Shown: in pieces, positions 8,007-18,851 of the stretch
Layout of the letters: each line of letters begins with the position of its first letter
Numbering within the stretch: position 1 is the stretch's first letter
Assembly (NCBI GenBank): GCA_017993715.1
Contig: JAGOME010000002.1
Coordinates: forward strand, 105,429-142,428
Direction: 5' to 3'
Source: Phycicoccus sp.
GTDB lineage: Bacteria > Actinomycetota > Actinomycetes > Actinomycetales > Dermatophilaceae
Length of the DNA: 37,000 bases
The notes under the pieces: model-generated
What the model saw: the letters and a program-made list of their open reading frames with translations, nothing else
What the model was told of the DNA's origin: nothing
The model's database searches: none
Translations under genes and position numbers: made by a program

Positions 8007-10288
8007 CTTGGCTCAACGCGGATGATGACCTGCTTGGACGTCGGCGTGTTGCAGTCGGGGTCGACCGAAGCCCGCGGCACTAGGACGTTGGCCTCCGGGA
8101 AGTACATGGCAGCGCAGCCCCTCGCGGTCGGATAGGCAACCAGGCGGTAGTCGCGCAGGACCCGGTCGGGTTCGCCGGGCCATTCGCTGAACACGTCGAC
8201 GCTCTGCCCGTCGCTCAGACCGAGGCCGGCGATGTCGTCCTCGTGGGCGAGCAGGACTTGGCGGCCATGGCGGATCCCCCGGTAGCGGTCGTCCAGGCCG
8301 TACAGCGTCGTGTTGTGCTGATCGTGGGCGCGCAGGGTCTGGAGCAGCAGCCGCCCGGCAGGGACGTCGATCTGCTCTGGGGCTGTGGTGACGAACTCCG
8401 CCTTACCGCTGGGAGTGGTGAAGGTGCGGGAGTCCCGAGGCGGGTCGGGCAGGAGGAAGGACCCTCGCGACCGGATTCTGGCGTTGATGTTCTCGAAACC
8501 CGGGATGACCCGGGCGATTGCCTCCCGGATGGTGTCGTAGTCGTCCTGGTAGTCCGTCCAGGGAATGCCGTGGTCGGGCACGAGGCGTCGCCCCAGCTCG
8601 GTAATGACCCAAACGTCCGATCGCAGTCGCGGATCGGCCGGATTGAGCCGACCTCGGCTGCTGTTGATCCGCGACACGGTGTCCTCGCAGGTGACGAACT
8701 GCAGCCCCTGGCCGGTGACGTCCCGTTCCTCGCGGGTCAGGACCGGCAGGACGAGGGACTCGGCCCCGGTCACGACGTGAGACCGGTTGAGCTTGGTGGC
8801 CACCTGGACGGTCAGCTCGGCCCGGCGAATGCCACGCTCGGCGCGTTCTGTATCACTCATGGCACCGACGAGGTTGCCCGCGAAGCTGATGAGGACCTTG
8901 ACCGCGCCGTCCTCGAGCGCGTTCATGGCGGCGACGGCGTCGAGGCCAGGGGAGTCCGGGGGTTCGAAGCGGTAAACCCTGCGGAGCGCATCGCGCAGGT
9001 CCGGGGCCAGGCTCTCGGTGATCCCCATAGTGCGTTCGCCCTGAACGTTGCTATGGCCGCGGATCGGGGAGGGGCCGGCTCCGGGCCGTCCGATGTTGCC
9101 GCGCAGCAGGAGCAGGTTGACGATGTCGTTGACGATCTGGACGCCCCGCTTCTGCTGGGTGATGCCCAGCGCCCAGGTCACGATGGTCGCATCCGCGTCG
9201 AGGTAGCGCTGAGCCAGCGAGTCGATCTCGGGTGACGTCAGGCCGGTGGCCCGCAGGATCTCCTCCTCGTCCAAAGCCATGACCTGGGCCCGAAAGGCCT
9301 CGATCCCCTGGGTGTGGGTGGCCAGGAAGTCGTGGTCGAGCACCGTCCCCGGGGCCGCGTCCTCGGCCTGGAAGACCCGCTTGGCGACAGCCTGGAGCAG
9401 GTGCTGGTCTCCGCCTCCGCGAATGTGCAGGAACTGGTCGGAGATGATGGTGCCTCGCCCGAGCTCACCGGACACCTCCTGGGGGTTCTTGAACCGCAGG
9501 AGCGAGGCCTCGCGGAGGGTGTTGACGCCGACGATCTGGGCGCCGTTGCGCTTGGCCTGCTGCCACGCGTCGAGCATGCGCGGGTGGTTGGAGCCGGGGT
9601 TGTGGCCCATGGCGATGATCAGGTCAGCGGCCGCAAAGTCGTCGTAGTCGACGGTCGACTTCCCGATCCCGATCGCCTTGGTCAGCGCCACCCCCGTGGC
9701 CTGGTGGCACAGGTTGTTGCAGTCGGGCAGGTTGTTTGTGCCGTAGGCCCGAGCAAGGAGCTGGATGAGGAAAGCCGGCTCGTTCATGATCCGGCCGGAG
9801 GTGTAGAAGACCGCCTGCCCGGGGGACTCCAGCGTCCCGAGCCGGTCGGCGATGAGATCGAGCGCGGCCTCCCAGGTGATCGGCGCGTAGTGGTCGGCGT
9901 CCGCGGGCTTGAAGACGGGGCTCGTGAGCCGGCCCTGTTGCCCGAGCCAGTACTCGCTCTTGTCCGTGAGGCTGGTCAGCGAGTGCTCGGCCCAGAAGTC
10001 GTTGGTGATCTGCCGCGGGTCCAGGTCGGAGACGACGTTCTTGAATCCCTGTTCGCAGAACTCCAGTCGTTTGGACGTGTCGGGGTTGGCCCACGCGCAG
10101 GACGGGCAGTCGAAGCCGTCCTGCTGATTGATGGCTAACGAGAGCTTGGTCGTCCGGGTCACGCCCAAGGTCGCCAGGGCCGGCACCATGCTCTTCTCGA
10201 CGGCTTCGATACCGACGGCGAACTGGGCCGGCGGCCCGACCGTCAGGTGCTCAGCGGTGGGCTCGGGTTCCCCCGCACGACGTCCCAT
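7946..10288 (-). CDS. FdhF/YdeP family molybdopterin oxidoreductase
   Basis: A 780-residue soluble member of the DMSO reductase superfamily, FdhF/YdeP branch. Cys61, Cys64 (FDCPSCAW) and Cys78 (EFCEQG) form the N-terminal cysteine cluster of the branch. WEAALDLIADRL and VFYTSGRIMNEPAFLIQ follow, then PDCNNLCHQATGVAL, where Cys194 sits at the position of the molybdenum ligand. The middle carries MGHNPGSNHPR and GNIGRPGAGPSPIRGHSNVQG, and the C-terminal cap binds the cofactor. Substrate unknown; E. coli YdeP is linked to acid resistance. ATG 10288 has AGGGGG upstream. It is the last gene of a four-gene operon, 18 bases after cinA. Confidence 0.87.
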   Translation of the reverse strand: MGRRAGEPEPTAEHLTVGPPAQFAVGIEAVEKSMVPALATLGVTRTTKLSLAINQQDGFDCPSCAWANPDTSKRLEFCEQGFKNVVSDLDPRQITNDFWAEHSLTSLTDKSEYWLGQQGRLTSPVFKPADADHYAPITWEAALDLIADRLGTLESPGQAVFYTSGRIMNEPAFLIQLLARAYGTNNLPDCNNLCHQATGVALTKAIGIGKSTVDYDDFAAADLIIAMGHNPGSNHPRMLDAWQQAKRNGAQIVGVNTLREASLLRFKNPQEVSGELGRGTIISDQFLHIRGGGDQHLLQAVAKRVFQAEDAAPGTVLDHDFLATHTQGIEAFRAQVMALDEEEILRATGLTSPEIDSLAQRYLDADATIVTWALGITQQKRGVQIVNDIVNLLLLRGNIGRPGAGPSPIRGHSNVQGERTMGITESLAPDLRDALRRVYRFEPPDSPGLDAVAAMNALEDGAVKVLISFAGNLVGAMSDTERAERGIRRAELTVQVATKLNRSHVVTGAESLVLPVLTREERDVTGQGLQFVTCEDTVSRINSSRGRLNPADPRLRSDVWVITELGRRLVPDHGIPWTDYQDDYDTIREAIARVIPGFENINARIRSRGSFLLPDPPRDSRTFTTPSGKAEFVTTAPEQIDVPAGRLLLQTLRAHDQHNTTLYGLDDRYRGIRHGRQVLLAHEDDIAGLGLSDGQSVDVFSEWPGEPDRVLRDYRLVAYPTARGCAAMYFPEANVLVPRASVDPDCNTPTSKQVIIRVEPSQRRLEPSGSDGWTHVRSST

Positions 10289-10306
10289 GTGATGTCCCCC
10301 TATTCA

Positions 10307-11575
10307 TCAAGCGATCAGTTGGCGGACCAGGTGCAGCGCAACAGTCGTGGTGAGCCGCCGGACCTGTGCCCGGTCACCGGGGAGGACGACGCGACGCTCG
10401 AGAATGCCGCTGTCGCCGACGGCACACAGGTGGACCAGCCCGACGGGCTTGTCCACTGTCCCCCCCGCGGGGCCGGCGATCCCGGTCGTGGACACCGCGA
10501 AGGTGGTCCCGAAATGGTCCTTGGCTCCGCGGGCCATGGCGTGCGCCACGGGCGCGCTCACGGCGCCGTGGGTCTCGAGCAGGTCGGCCGGCACCCCGAG
10601 GAGGGCGCGTTTGGCACTGTTGGCGTAGGCGACGAGGCCACCCAGAAGGTAGGCCGAGGAGCCGGGGAGGTCCGCCAGTCGGCCCGAGACCAGTCCGGCG
10701 GTGCAGGACTCGGCGGTCGAGATCGTCGCCCTGAGGTCGAGCAGCCGGCGAGCGACGAGTTGGTCGATGGTCTCGCCGGTGGGGGAGTAGAGGGCGGGTC
10801 CGAAGGTGTCACCGAGAATGCCGCGCAGCCGATCCACTGCCGGCTGGGCATCGGCCGAGGAGCGGGTGACGATCTCCAGCTCACCATCGCGCAGGCAGGT
10901 CGAGATCTCCAGGCCGTCGAGGTCGGCGGCATGCGCGCGCAGGGTGGCGGCGAGGTCGGCCTCAAGGACCCCATATAGGCGCATCTCGCTCTCCACCAGG
11001 GGGTGGCTGGCTGCGAGGATCTGTTGGACGGCGGGGGTGGACAGGACCGCGGGCCACATGGCCCGCAATTCCGAGGGCGGACCGGGCAGGACGACAACGG
11101 GAGCACCCGGCATTCCGTCGGGTGGTGGGACGACCAACCCCGGTGCCGTCCCGGTGGGTTCGAGGACCTGGGCTCCCCCGGGGACGAGAGCCTGTTTGCG
11201 GACCCCCGCGGCCAGCGCGGCGGGATCTCCGCGGCGTCCCCGCGCGCGGGCCCATCCCGCGACGATGGCGGTGATCCGTTGTTCGAGCGCGGAGTCGAGA
11301 GCGAGGGGGCGTTGTTGCACGTCGGCGACAACCGCCGCAGTGAGGTCGTCCGCCGTCGGCCCGAGTCCCCCTGAGGTGATGACGAGATCGTGGTCGGCGC
11401 ACAACGGGCGCAGAACGTTCGCGAGGTCCTCGGCGCGGTCACCCACGATGACGATCTGAGAGATGTCGATCCCGTTGTCCTGCAGGCGTTCGGCGAGCCA
11501 CGGACCGTTGGCGTCGGTCACCCGCCCGGTCAGGACCTCGGTGCCGGTGACGACGACAGCTGCGCGCAGACCCAT
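10307..11575 (-). CDS. cinA: CinA family protein (MoaB-like plus nicotinamide-nucleotide amidase)
   Basis: 422 residues in two domains. Residues 1 to about 170 form a MoaB/MogA-like domain (VVVTGTEVLTGRVTDANGPWLAERL, VITSGGLGPTADDLT, PGPPSELR), found in CinA proteins as an ADP-ribose/FAD pyrophosphatase. From about residue 262 a CinA C-terminal domain begins (ISTAESCTAGLVSGRLADLPGSS... with TTGIAGPAGGTVDKPVG), the NMN deamidase PncC. Together they recycle pyridine nucleotides. In many actinobacteria cinA neighbours recA; here it sits inside an operon 9 bases after a PLP enzyme and 18 before a molybdopterin enzyme. The MoaB-like fold does not make it a cofactor synthesis gene. Confidence 0.9.
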   Translation of the reverse strand: MGLRAAVVVTGTEVLTGRVTDANGPWLAERLQDNGIDISQIVIVGDRAEDLANVLRPLCADHDLVITSGGLGPTADDLTAAVVADVQQRPLALDSALEQRITAIVAGWARARGRRGDPAALAAGVRKQALVPGGAQVLEPTGTAPGLVVPPPDGMPGAPVVVLPGPPSELRAMWPAVLSTPAVQQILAASHPLVESEMRLYGVLEADLAATLRAHAADLDGLEISTCLRDGELEIVTRSSADAQPAVDRLRGILGDTFGPALYSPTGETIDQLVARRLLDLRATISTAESCTAGLVSGRLADLPGSSAYLLGGLVAYANSAKRALLGVPADLLETHGAVSAPVAHAMARGAKDHFGTTFAVSTTGIAGPAGGTVDKPVGLVHLCAVGDSGILERRVVLPGDRAQVRRLTTTVALHLVRQLIA

Positions 11576-11584
11576 GGGCGGATC

Positions 11585-13033
11585 CTAAGAGGACGTCGGT
11601 CGGGAGAGCCGGTCGAGGACCTCGCGCAGGACGACCGCCCGCAGTGGGGGAGGGCAGACGTCCAGGAGGGCATTGACCGGGGCCATCCGCTCAGGCAGGG
11701 CCAGCTCCCCGGAGTCGCCAGCGAGGCCCCCGGCGGCGAGGAGGCCGTCGAACATCGCGTCGTCCAGGGTGGCCGGGTCCAGCGAGTGGAGCAAGGCAGC
11801 AATGTCCGGGTCGACCTGTTGCGGGCCGCCCTGCTGAGCCAGGGTGACGGCTTGGCGCAGGGCGGTCAGGAAGTCAGGGATGCTGGGCGCTGTCGCGGCC
11901 GACAGCGTGAGGTGCAGCGTCGGCGGCAGGTCGCCGAAGGACATCTGGGGTTGGACGAACCAGCCGCGTTCCTGCATCTCGTCGGCGATGGTGAAGACAT
12001 CGCATGAGCCATCAGTCGCCACGGCGAGCAGGGTGCTGTCTGGCTCGGCGACGACCCGCAGACCGGAAATGAGAGCGACGCCGACCGCGCAGTCGAGGGT
12101 GGCCTGGCGGGCCTCGCGGGCCAGCGCGGCATACCCAGCCTGTCCGATGCGGTGGACCACAGCCCAGGCGGCCGCGAGAGGACCACCGGATTTCGTCGAC
12201 TGCATGGTCGCATTGAGCATGGGGTAACCGGGCCAGTCGGCGGTGGCGAACAGGTGCCCTCGACGCAGGGCAGGGTTGCGGTGCAACAGGATCGACACGC
12301 CCTTGGGGGTGTAGGCGTACTTGTGCAGATCGACACTCATGCTCGTCACACCATCGAGTGCGAACGTCCAGGGCGGCAGGTCCGGCAGGTGGGGGAGCAC
12401 CCAGCCCCCAATACACGCGTCGACGTGCAGGCGAATGCCGCGCGCCACAGCGAGCGCGGCGAGGTCGGCGATCGGGTCGAGGACGCCGTGGGCGTAGGAG
12501 GGTGCGGAGCCGACGAGCAGGACGGTGGAGTCATCGATGGCGGCGGCCATGGCGTCCGGGTCGGCCCGCAGAGTGTGCGGGTCGACATCAATCAGGATGG
12601 GACGGACGCCGAGGTACTTGGCGGCCTTGTGGAATGCCGCGTGCGCCGAGACGGGGAGCACCATGCTCGGCCGATCGATGTGCGGGGCTCCCTCACGAGC
12701 GGCCAGGACGGCGAGCAGGATCGACTCGGTGCCGCCGGAGGTGACATTGCCGACGAACCCCTGGGGAGCTCTGAGGAGGTGACCGGCGCGGGCGACCAGG
12801 TCGTTCTCCATCTGCGCGAGGGAGGGGAAGGCTGTGGGATCGAGGCCGTTGGAGGTCGCGAACATCGCGAGGGCATCCAGCGCCAGGGCGTCGACGTCGG
12901 CCCGACCCGAGTCATAGACGTAGGCGAGCGTGCGGCCACCGTGGGTGGGGAGATCGGCCCCGCGCAGGCTCTCGAGCGCGGCGCGGACGCCATCGTCGGT
13001 CATGGGCTCGGGGAGCGGTGAGGGATCAGGCAT
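11585..13033 (-). CDS. PLP-dependent decarboxylase/lyase, group II or S1P-lyase-like
   Basis: 482 residues of fold-type I PLP enzyme. NVTSGGTESILLAVLAAR (about 96-113) binds the cofactor phosphate, His131 in VSAHAAFHKAAKYLG stacks on the ring, Asp205 in HVDACIGGW contacts the pyridine nitrogen, and Lys238 in SVDLHKYAYTPKG is the Schiff-base lysine. The DLHKYAYTPKG box and the early GG-TES spacing recall sphingosine-1-phosphate lyase and MfnA-type decarboxylases. ATG 13033 is backed by GGAGGAG and overlaps the end of the transporter gene by 8 bases. The long open frame upstream is antiphase to the transporter and is not coding. The substrate is unknown. Confidence 0.82.
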   Translation of the reverse strand: MPDPSPLPEPMTDDGVRAALESLRGADLPTHGGRTLAYVYDSGRADVDALALDALAMFATSNGLDPTAFPSLAQMENDLVARAGHLLRAPQGFVGNVTSGGTESILLAVLAAREGAPHIDRPSMVLPVSAHAAFHKAAKYLGVRPILIDVDPHTLRADPDAMAAAIDDSTVLLVGSAPSYAHGVLDPIADLAALAVARGIRLHVDACIGGWVLPHLPDLPPWTFALDGVTSMSVDLHKYAYTPKGVSILLHRNPALRRGHLFATADWPGYPMLNATMQSTKSGGPLAAAWAVVHRIGQAGYAALAREARQATLDCAVGVALISGLRVVAEPDSTLLAVATDGSCDVFTIADEMQERGWFVQPQMSFGDLPPTLHLTLSAATAPSIPDFLTALRQAVTLAQQGGPQQVDPDIAALLHSLDPATLDDAMFDGLLAAGGLAGDSGELALPERMAPVNALLDVCPPPLRAVVLREVLDRLSRPTSS

Positions 13034-14336
13034 CGATGGTCTCCTCCAGGCGATAGCGGCGCAGTACGACAAGTGAGAGGGCAACGAGGAGGGCGGGGAG
13101 CAGGGTGAAACCGAGCGCCACGGCGAGGTGGGCCGAGTCGGGTTGGGCGGCCGCGGCATTCGTCGAGGAGACGTAGCCGCCCAAGGCCAGGACACCGGCA
13201 AACAGCAGCGGGCCGAGGGCGAGGCCGAGGGTCTCCCCGGCAGTCCAGACTCCGGTGAAGGACCCCGACAGGGCGCGGCCGGTGCGCGCCGAGTCCGCCG
13301 CGGCCACATCGGGCAGCATCGCGAGGGGGAACATCTGGCACGCGGCATACCCGATGCCGACGACGGCGACCGAGGCCGCGGCGGCACCGACTCCAAGACG
13401 GACGGTGCCGAAGGTGGCCAGGGCTCCCAGGCCGAGCAGGAGCGAGCCGAGGCGGTAGCCGGCGGTCTTGCCGCGACGTTCGCCGAAGCGTTGCCACAGG
13501 GGAGTGACGAGCAGGGCCGGGCCGACGAAGCAGATGAACAGGATCGTCGAGGCGCCGGGGCTGCCAAGCAGAACTCGCGCAACGTAATCCACGCCGGCGA
13601 GCATGGCGCCGATCCCGAGGGCCTGGACCGCGAAGACGGTCAGCAGGATCCGGAAGGGGGCGGACGCGGAGACGGCGCTGAGCTGGGTGCGCAGGGACCC
13701 GCCTGCCGTCGTGGTGCCGGACGCGGCGGCGCTCCGGGTGCCCCACCAGGCCCCGATAGTACCGATGGCAATCAGGACGCCCACGAACAGGCCGACGCCG
13801 CGGTAGCCCCACGTCGGCCCGAGGGCGTCGCGGATCAAGGGGGACAGTCCGCCGCTGACCAGGATTGTGAGCGCGAGGATGGCGACCCGCCAGGTCATGA
13901 GGCGGGTGCGCTCGTCGTAATCGTCGGTGAGCTCGGCCGGCATCGCGACGTAGGGCACCTGGAAGAAGGCGAATGCCGTGGCGCACACCAGGAACGCGAT
14001 GACGACCCAGGTGGCCGCCAGCCCGGTGGGGGAGGTGGGACCAGCGAACAGCAGCACGAAGGCGACGGCCAGGCTGAGTCCCGCCCGGATGAGGAACGGG
14101 CGCCGGCGGCCGGCAGGGTTGGTGGACCGGTCGCTGATCGTGCCGGCGAGGGGGTTGAGGACGACGTCCCACGCCTTAGGAAGGAAGACGATGAGCCCGG
14201 CGAGGCCCGCGGCGATCCCGAGCCGGTCGGTCAAGTAGGGCAAGAGCAGCAGGCCGGGCACCGTGCCGAACGCGCCTGTGGCCACGGAGCCGAGACCGTA
14301 GCCTCGGCGCACGGCGGGGGAGAGGGCGGGGGCCAT
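13026..14336 (-). CDS. MFS/GPH-type transporter
   Basis: A 436-residue, 12-segment membrane protein. DVVLNPLAGTISDRSTNPAGRRRPF in loop 2-3 is the signature of the GPH (MFS_2) cation symporters, with FFQVPYVAMPAELTDDYDERTRL next. GPH members usually import sugars or glycosides with a cation, but the substrate here cannot be read. ATG 14336 is preferred; upstream codons read into low-complexity, non-coding sequence. It is the promoter-proximal gene of the transporter-decarboxylase-cinA-ydeP group, and its stop overlaps the next start, indicating coupled translation. Confidence 0.83.
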   Translation of the reverse strand: MAPALSPAVRRGYGLGSVATGAFGTVPGLLLLPYLTDRLGIAAGLAGLIVFLPKAWDVVLNPLAGTISDRSTNPAGRRRPFLIRAGLSLAVAFVLLFAGPTSPTGLAATWVVIAFLVCATAFAFFQVPYVAMPAELTDDYDERTRLMTWRVAILALTILVSGGLSPLIRDALGPTWGYRGVGLFVGVLIAIGTIGAWWGTRSAAASGTTTAGGSLRTQLSAVSASAPFRILLTVFAVQALGIGAMLAGVDYVARVLLGSPGASTILFICFVGPALLVTPLWQRFGERRGKTAGYRLGSLLLGLGALATFGTVRLGVGAAAASVAVVGIGYAACQMFPLAMLPDVAAADSARTGRALSGSFTGVWTAGETLGLALGPLLFAGVLALGGYVSSTNAAAAQPDSAHLAVALGFTLLPALLVALSLVVLRRYRLEETIDA

Positions 14337-14840
14337 GAGCCCCACCGTAGTCAGCCCGCACAGTCCGTCACATCGAAGTGAAACGATTGGGGACGTGAGA
14401 TACGCAGTCAGGTGGCACGGCGCGATGCCAACGGGTTGCGGGATCACCACGGCGTGGTGTCGCTCGGCAACGTCGTGACGTTCCAGGTCGCGTCGCTCGG
14501 CCACATCATGAGGTCGGGATCGTCTCGCTCCAGGGTGCAGGCTGTGCCGAAGAGCTCCGCGCCGCGGCTGCTGGCCGTGACCATTCAGGGTGGTGGAGGT
14601 GGTCCCTCGGGGGAGGACTCAGCAGGCTGCCTGAATGGTTACTTTACATAATGTTGATTATCGGCGTTCTACGAGAACTCGTGCCAACAGACGAGATCGT
14701 GGTGAGCTCAGCTGCTTGTTCCAGTCCATCTCGGTCCTCTTACTGCTGGCATCACCAGTTAACGCAGCCTCTCCCAGAGGCAGGGTAGAAGGTCAACCGA
14801 CCGTCCGCATGCTCGACACGTCAACCCACGGTGAGGCCCA
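14337..14840. other. Intergenic gap without a supported gene
   Basis: About 500 bases between the transporter start and the UvrA2 stop. Open frames at 14412-14651 and 14635-14856 exist but lack convincing starts, codon bias or recognisable domains. The part from about 14636 to 14770 is visibly richer in A and T than its surroundings and includes ATAAT-GTTG-ATTAT (an inverted repeat near 14648-14661). It may be decayed foreign DNA. The promoter of the transporter operon should lie near the left end. Confidence 0.5.
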
Positions 14841-17219
<2,379 letters not shown>

Positions 17220-17259
17220 GGGTCTCCTTGACGTCGAGGCCGCACCATCCTCGCATCGC

Positions 17260-17598
17260 TCAGCGCCCCGCACCCGAGCCGACGCGGCGAAGTCGAGTCA
17301 CCTCCACCTCGTAGCGACTGGCCGCCCCGTCTGGCCCCCTGAAGAACCGGCGACGCAGCGCCCCGGTGACCTCGACGGTTTGCCCGGCGACGAGCCGCCC
17401 GGCGACGCGCCGGGTCGCGGCGGACCAGCAGGCGATGTCGATCGTGTCCACCGTTGCGCGCGACGCCACAGCGCCCGCCCCTGCTGGCCGCTTGACGACC
17501 ACCCGCAAGGTCGTCACGGCGTCCCCACTGGGCAGCTCACGGCATTCCGGATCGGCGCTGACCCGACCCACCAACCTGACCTCGTTTACCTCATTCAT
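17260..17598 (-). CDS. ssb: Short single-stranded DNA-binding protein
   Basis: 112 residues with an OB-fold SSB pattern: MNEVNEVRLVGRVSADPECRELPSGDAVTTLRVVV, DTIDIACWSAATRRVAGRLVAGQTVEVTGALRRRFF and a YEVEVTRLRRV end. CAGGAG precedes ATG 17598. It lacks the long Gly/Pro linker and the acidic DDDIPF-type tip that housekeeping SSBs use to recruit partners, so it is a paralogue and not the main SSB. Only 40 bases separate it from the UvrA2 gene, so the two may be expressed together. It could also be a PriB-like OB protein. Confidence 0.82.
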   Translation of the reverse strand: MNEVNEVRLVGRVSADPECRELPSGDAVTTLRVVVKRPAGAGAVASRATVDTIDIACWSAATRRVAGRLVAGQTVEVTGALRRRFFRGPDGAASRYEVEVTRLRRVGSGAGR

Positions 17599-17964
17599 GC
17601 CCGCTCCTGACCCCACCCAGACCGCCTTGGCCTGCCACGCATCCTGGGTGGACGAGACCTCGCGGGCTAGGCAGCCCGGGGAATCTGTGGACGGCCGGAG
17701 ATCGGCGACCGACCTGTGGATGAGGGGGGCCATGGTCCGCTGCATGTCGGCACCGACATCGGCGGGCCGATCCGGCTGACCGGCACCTGGCTCGGGCTGG
17801 CGGCCCTCACACCGTGTTTCGGGAGCATCCCCTCGACGCGCCCTACTTCCCGGCGACAGGCCCATGCCCTACCCCAGCCGTCTTGCTGGACACAGGACGG
17901 CTCCTGAGCACAAGGTCCGTGATCGGTCCTTCGCCGCGGCCCGCGCGGATGCCAGAGTACGTCC
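17599..17964. promoter_or_regulatory. Divergent intergenic region, ssb / SGNH hydrolase
   Basis: 366 bases with no supported gene. It must hold the promoters of ssb (leftward) and the SGNH gene (rightward). CCACCCAG (17613-17620) and CTGGGTGG (17644-17651) form an 8-bp inverted repeat in the ssb leader, a possible operator or hairpin. CAGAGT at 17953-17958, six bases before the SGNH ATG, resembles a -10 box for a leaderless message. Otherwise nothing stands out. Confidence 0.4.
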
Positions 17965-18771
17965 ATGAGGTCGCGTGCTGAGAACATCTCGATGGTCATC
18001 GTCCTAGTCGCCGTTCTCATCGGCGCCGCCTGGTACTTCCGAGGGACGATCGTCGGTGCCGTTTCCGCCGGCTCCGAGTCCACTGCGAGCCCGGTGAGCG
18101 CAAGCCCGTCAGTGTCGACATCTGCGCAGGCATCGGATGCGGCTAGTCCTAGCCCTAGCCCGAGTTCGGGCGCCACGGTCATCGGCCCTGGCAGCACCGT
18201 TGCCTTCATGGGCGACTCGTTCGCAGCGGGCAATGGCGCGTCGACCCCAGACCTGCGCTGGACAACGCTGTTGGCTGCGGGCCAGCAGTGGACCGAACAG
18301 AACTCGGGCCACCCCCAGACCGGTTATGTCGTCGCCGGCAGCACGGGCAACTGCACACCGACCACGTGCCCGGCATTCCCTGACGTCGCGACGACCCTCG
18401 CGGGCTCCGGCGCCACCCTGGTCATTGTCAGTGGCGGGGCCAACGACCTGGCCCAGGACCCCGCGGAGGTGGGCACCAAGGTCCAGGCCACGTTGGCGGC
18501 GATCCACACGAGCCTGCCCGAGGCGATCGTCGTCGTGGTGGCCCCGTGGTGGGACCTTCGCCCGGCCGATGACCGACTGACGGCTATCACCACGGCGATC
18601 AAGGACGCGACGGCGGCGGGGAACGCCACGTGGATGGACGTCGGCCAACCCATCGCAGGCAAGAGCGCCGACTTCGCCGCCGACGGCTTCTCCCCCAACG
18701 ACGCTGGGCACGCTGCCCTGGCCGAGGCCGTGAGGCAAGGACTGAGCCAGGCGGGCCTGCTGGCTTCCTGA
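17965..18771 (+). CDS. Secreted or membrane-anchored SGNH/GDSL hydrolase
   Basis: 268 residues. A membrane segment at about 9-25 serves as anchor or signal, a Ser/Ala/Pro linker runs to about 70, and then comes an SGNH hydrolase fold. FMGDSFAAG holds the nucleophile Ser85, VSGGANDL holds the Gly/Asn oxyanion residues (Asn160), and the C-terminal block reads DGFSPNDAGHAAL. In most relatives this block is DGxHPN, the His being catalytic; here that position (243) is Ser, while His249 lies six residues on. Activity is therefore uncertain. It would act outside the membrane on an ester of lipid or wall polymer. It is probably monocistronic, 80 bases before the transporter gene. Confidence 0.8.
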   Translation: MRSRAENISMVIVLVAVLIGAAWYFRGTIVGAVSAGSESTASPVSASPSVSTSAQASDAASPSPSPSSGATVIGPGSTVAFMGDSFAAGNGASTPDLRWTTLLAAGQQWTEQNSGHPQTGYVVAGSTGNCTPTTCPAFPDVATTLAGSGATLVIVSGGANDLAQDPAEVGTKVQATLAAIHTSLPEAIVVVVAPWWDLRPADDRLTAITTAIKDATAAGNATWMDVGQPIAGKSADFAADGFSPNDAGHAALAEAVRQGLSQAGLLAS

Positions 18772-18851
18772 GGGTCCGCAACCCTGATCCGCGGCGCGCC
18801 GTGTCGTCGACCCCTGCCCTATGAACCCGGGCGTATGCCACGCTGTGCGCC

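Noticed and set aside
8243-9235. 330-codon plus-strand frame
   Set aside because: Lies wholly antisense to the molybdopterin oxidoreductase; Gly/Asp/Val-rich composition typical of a high-GC shadow frame.
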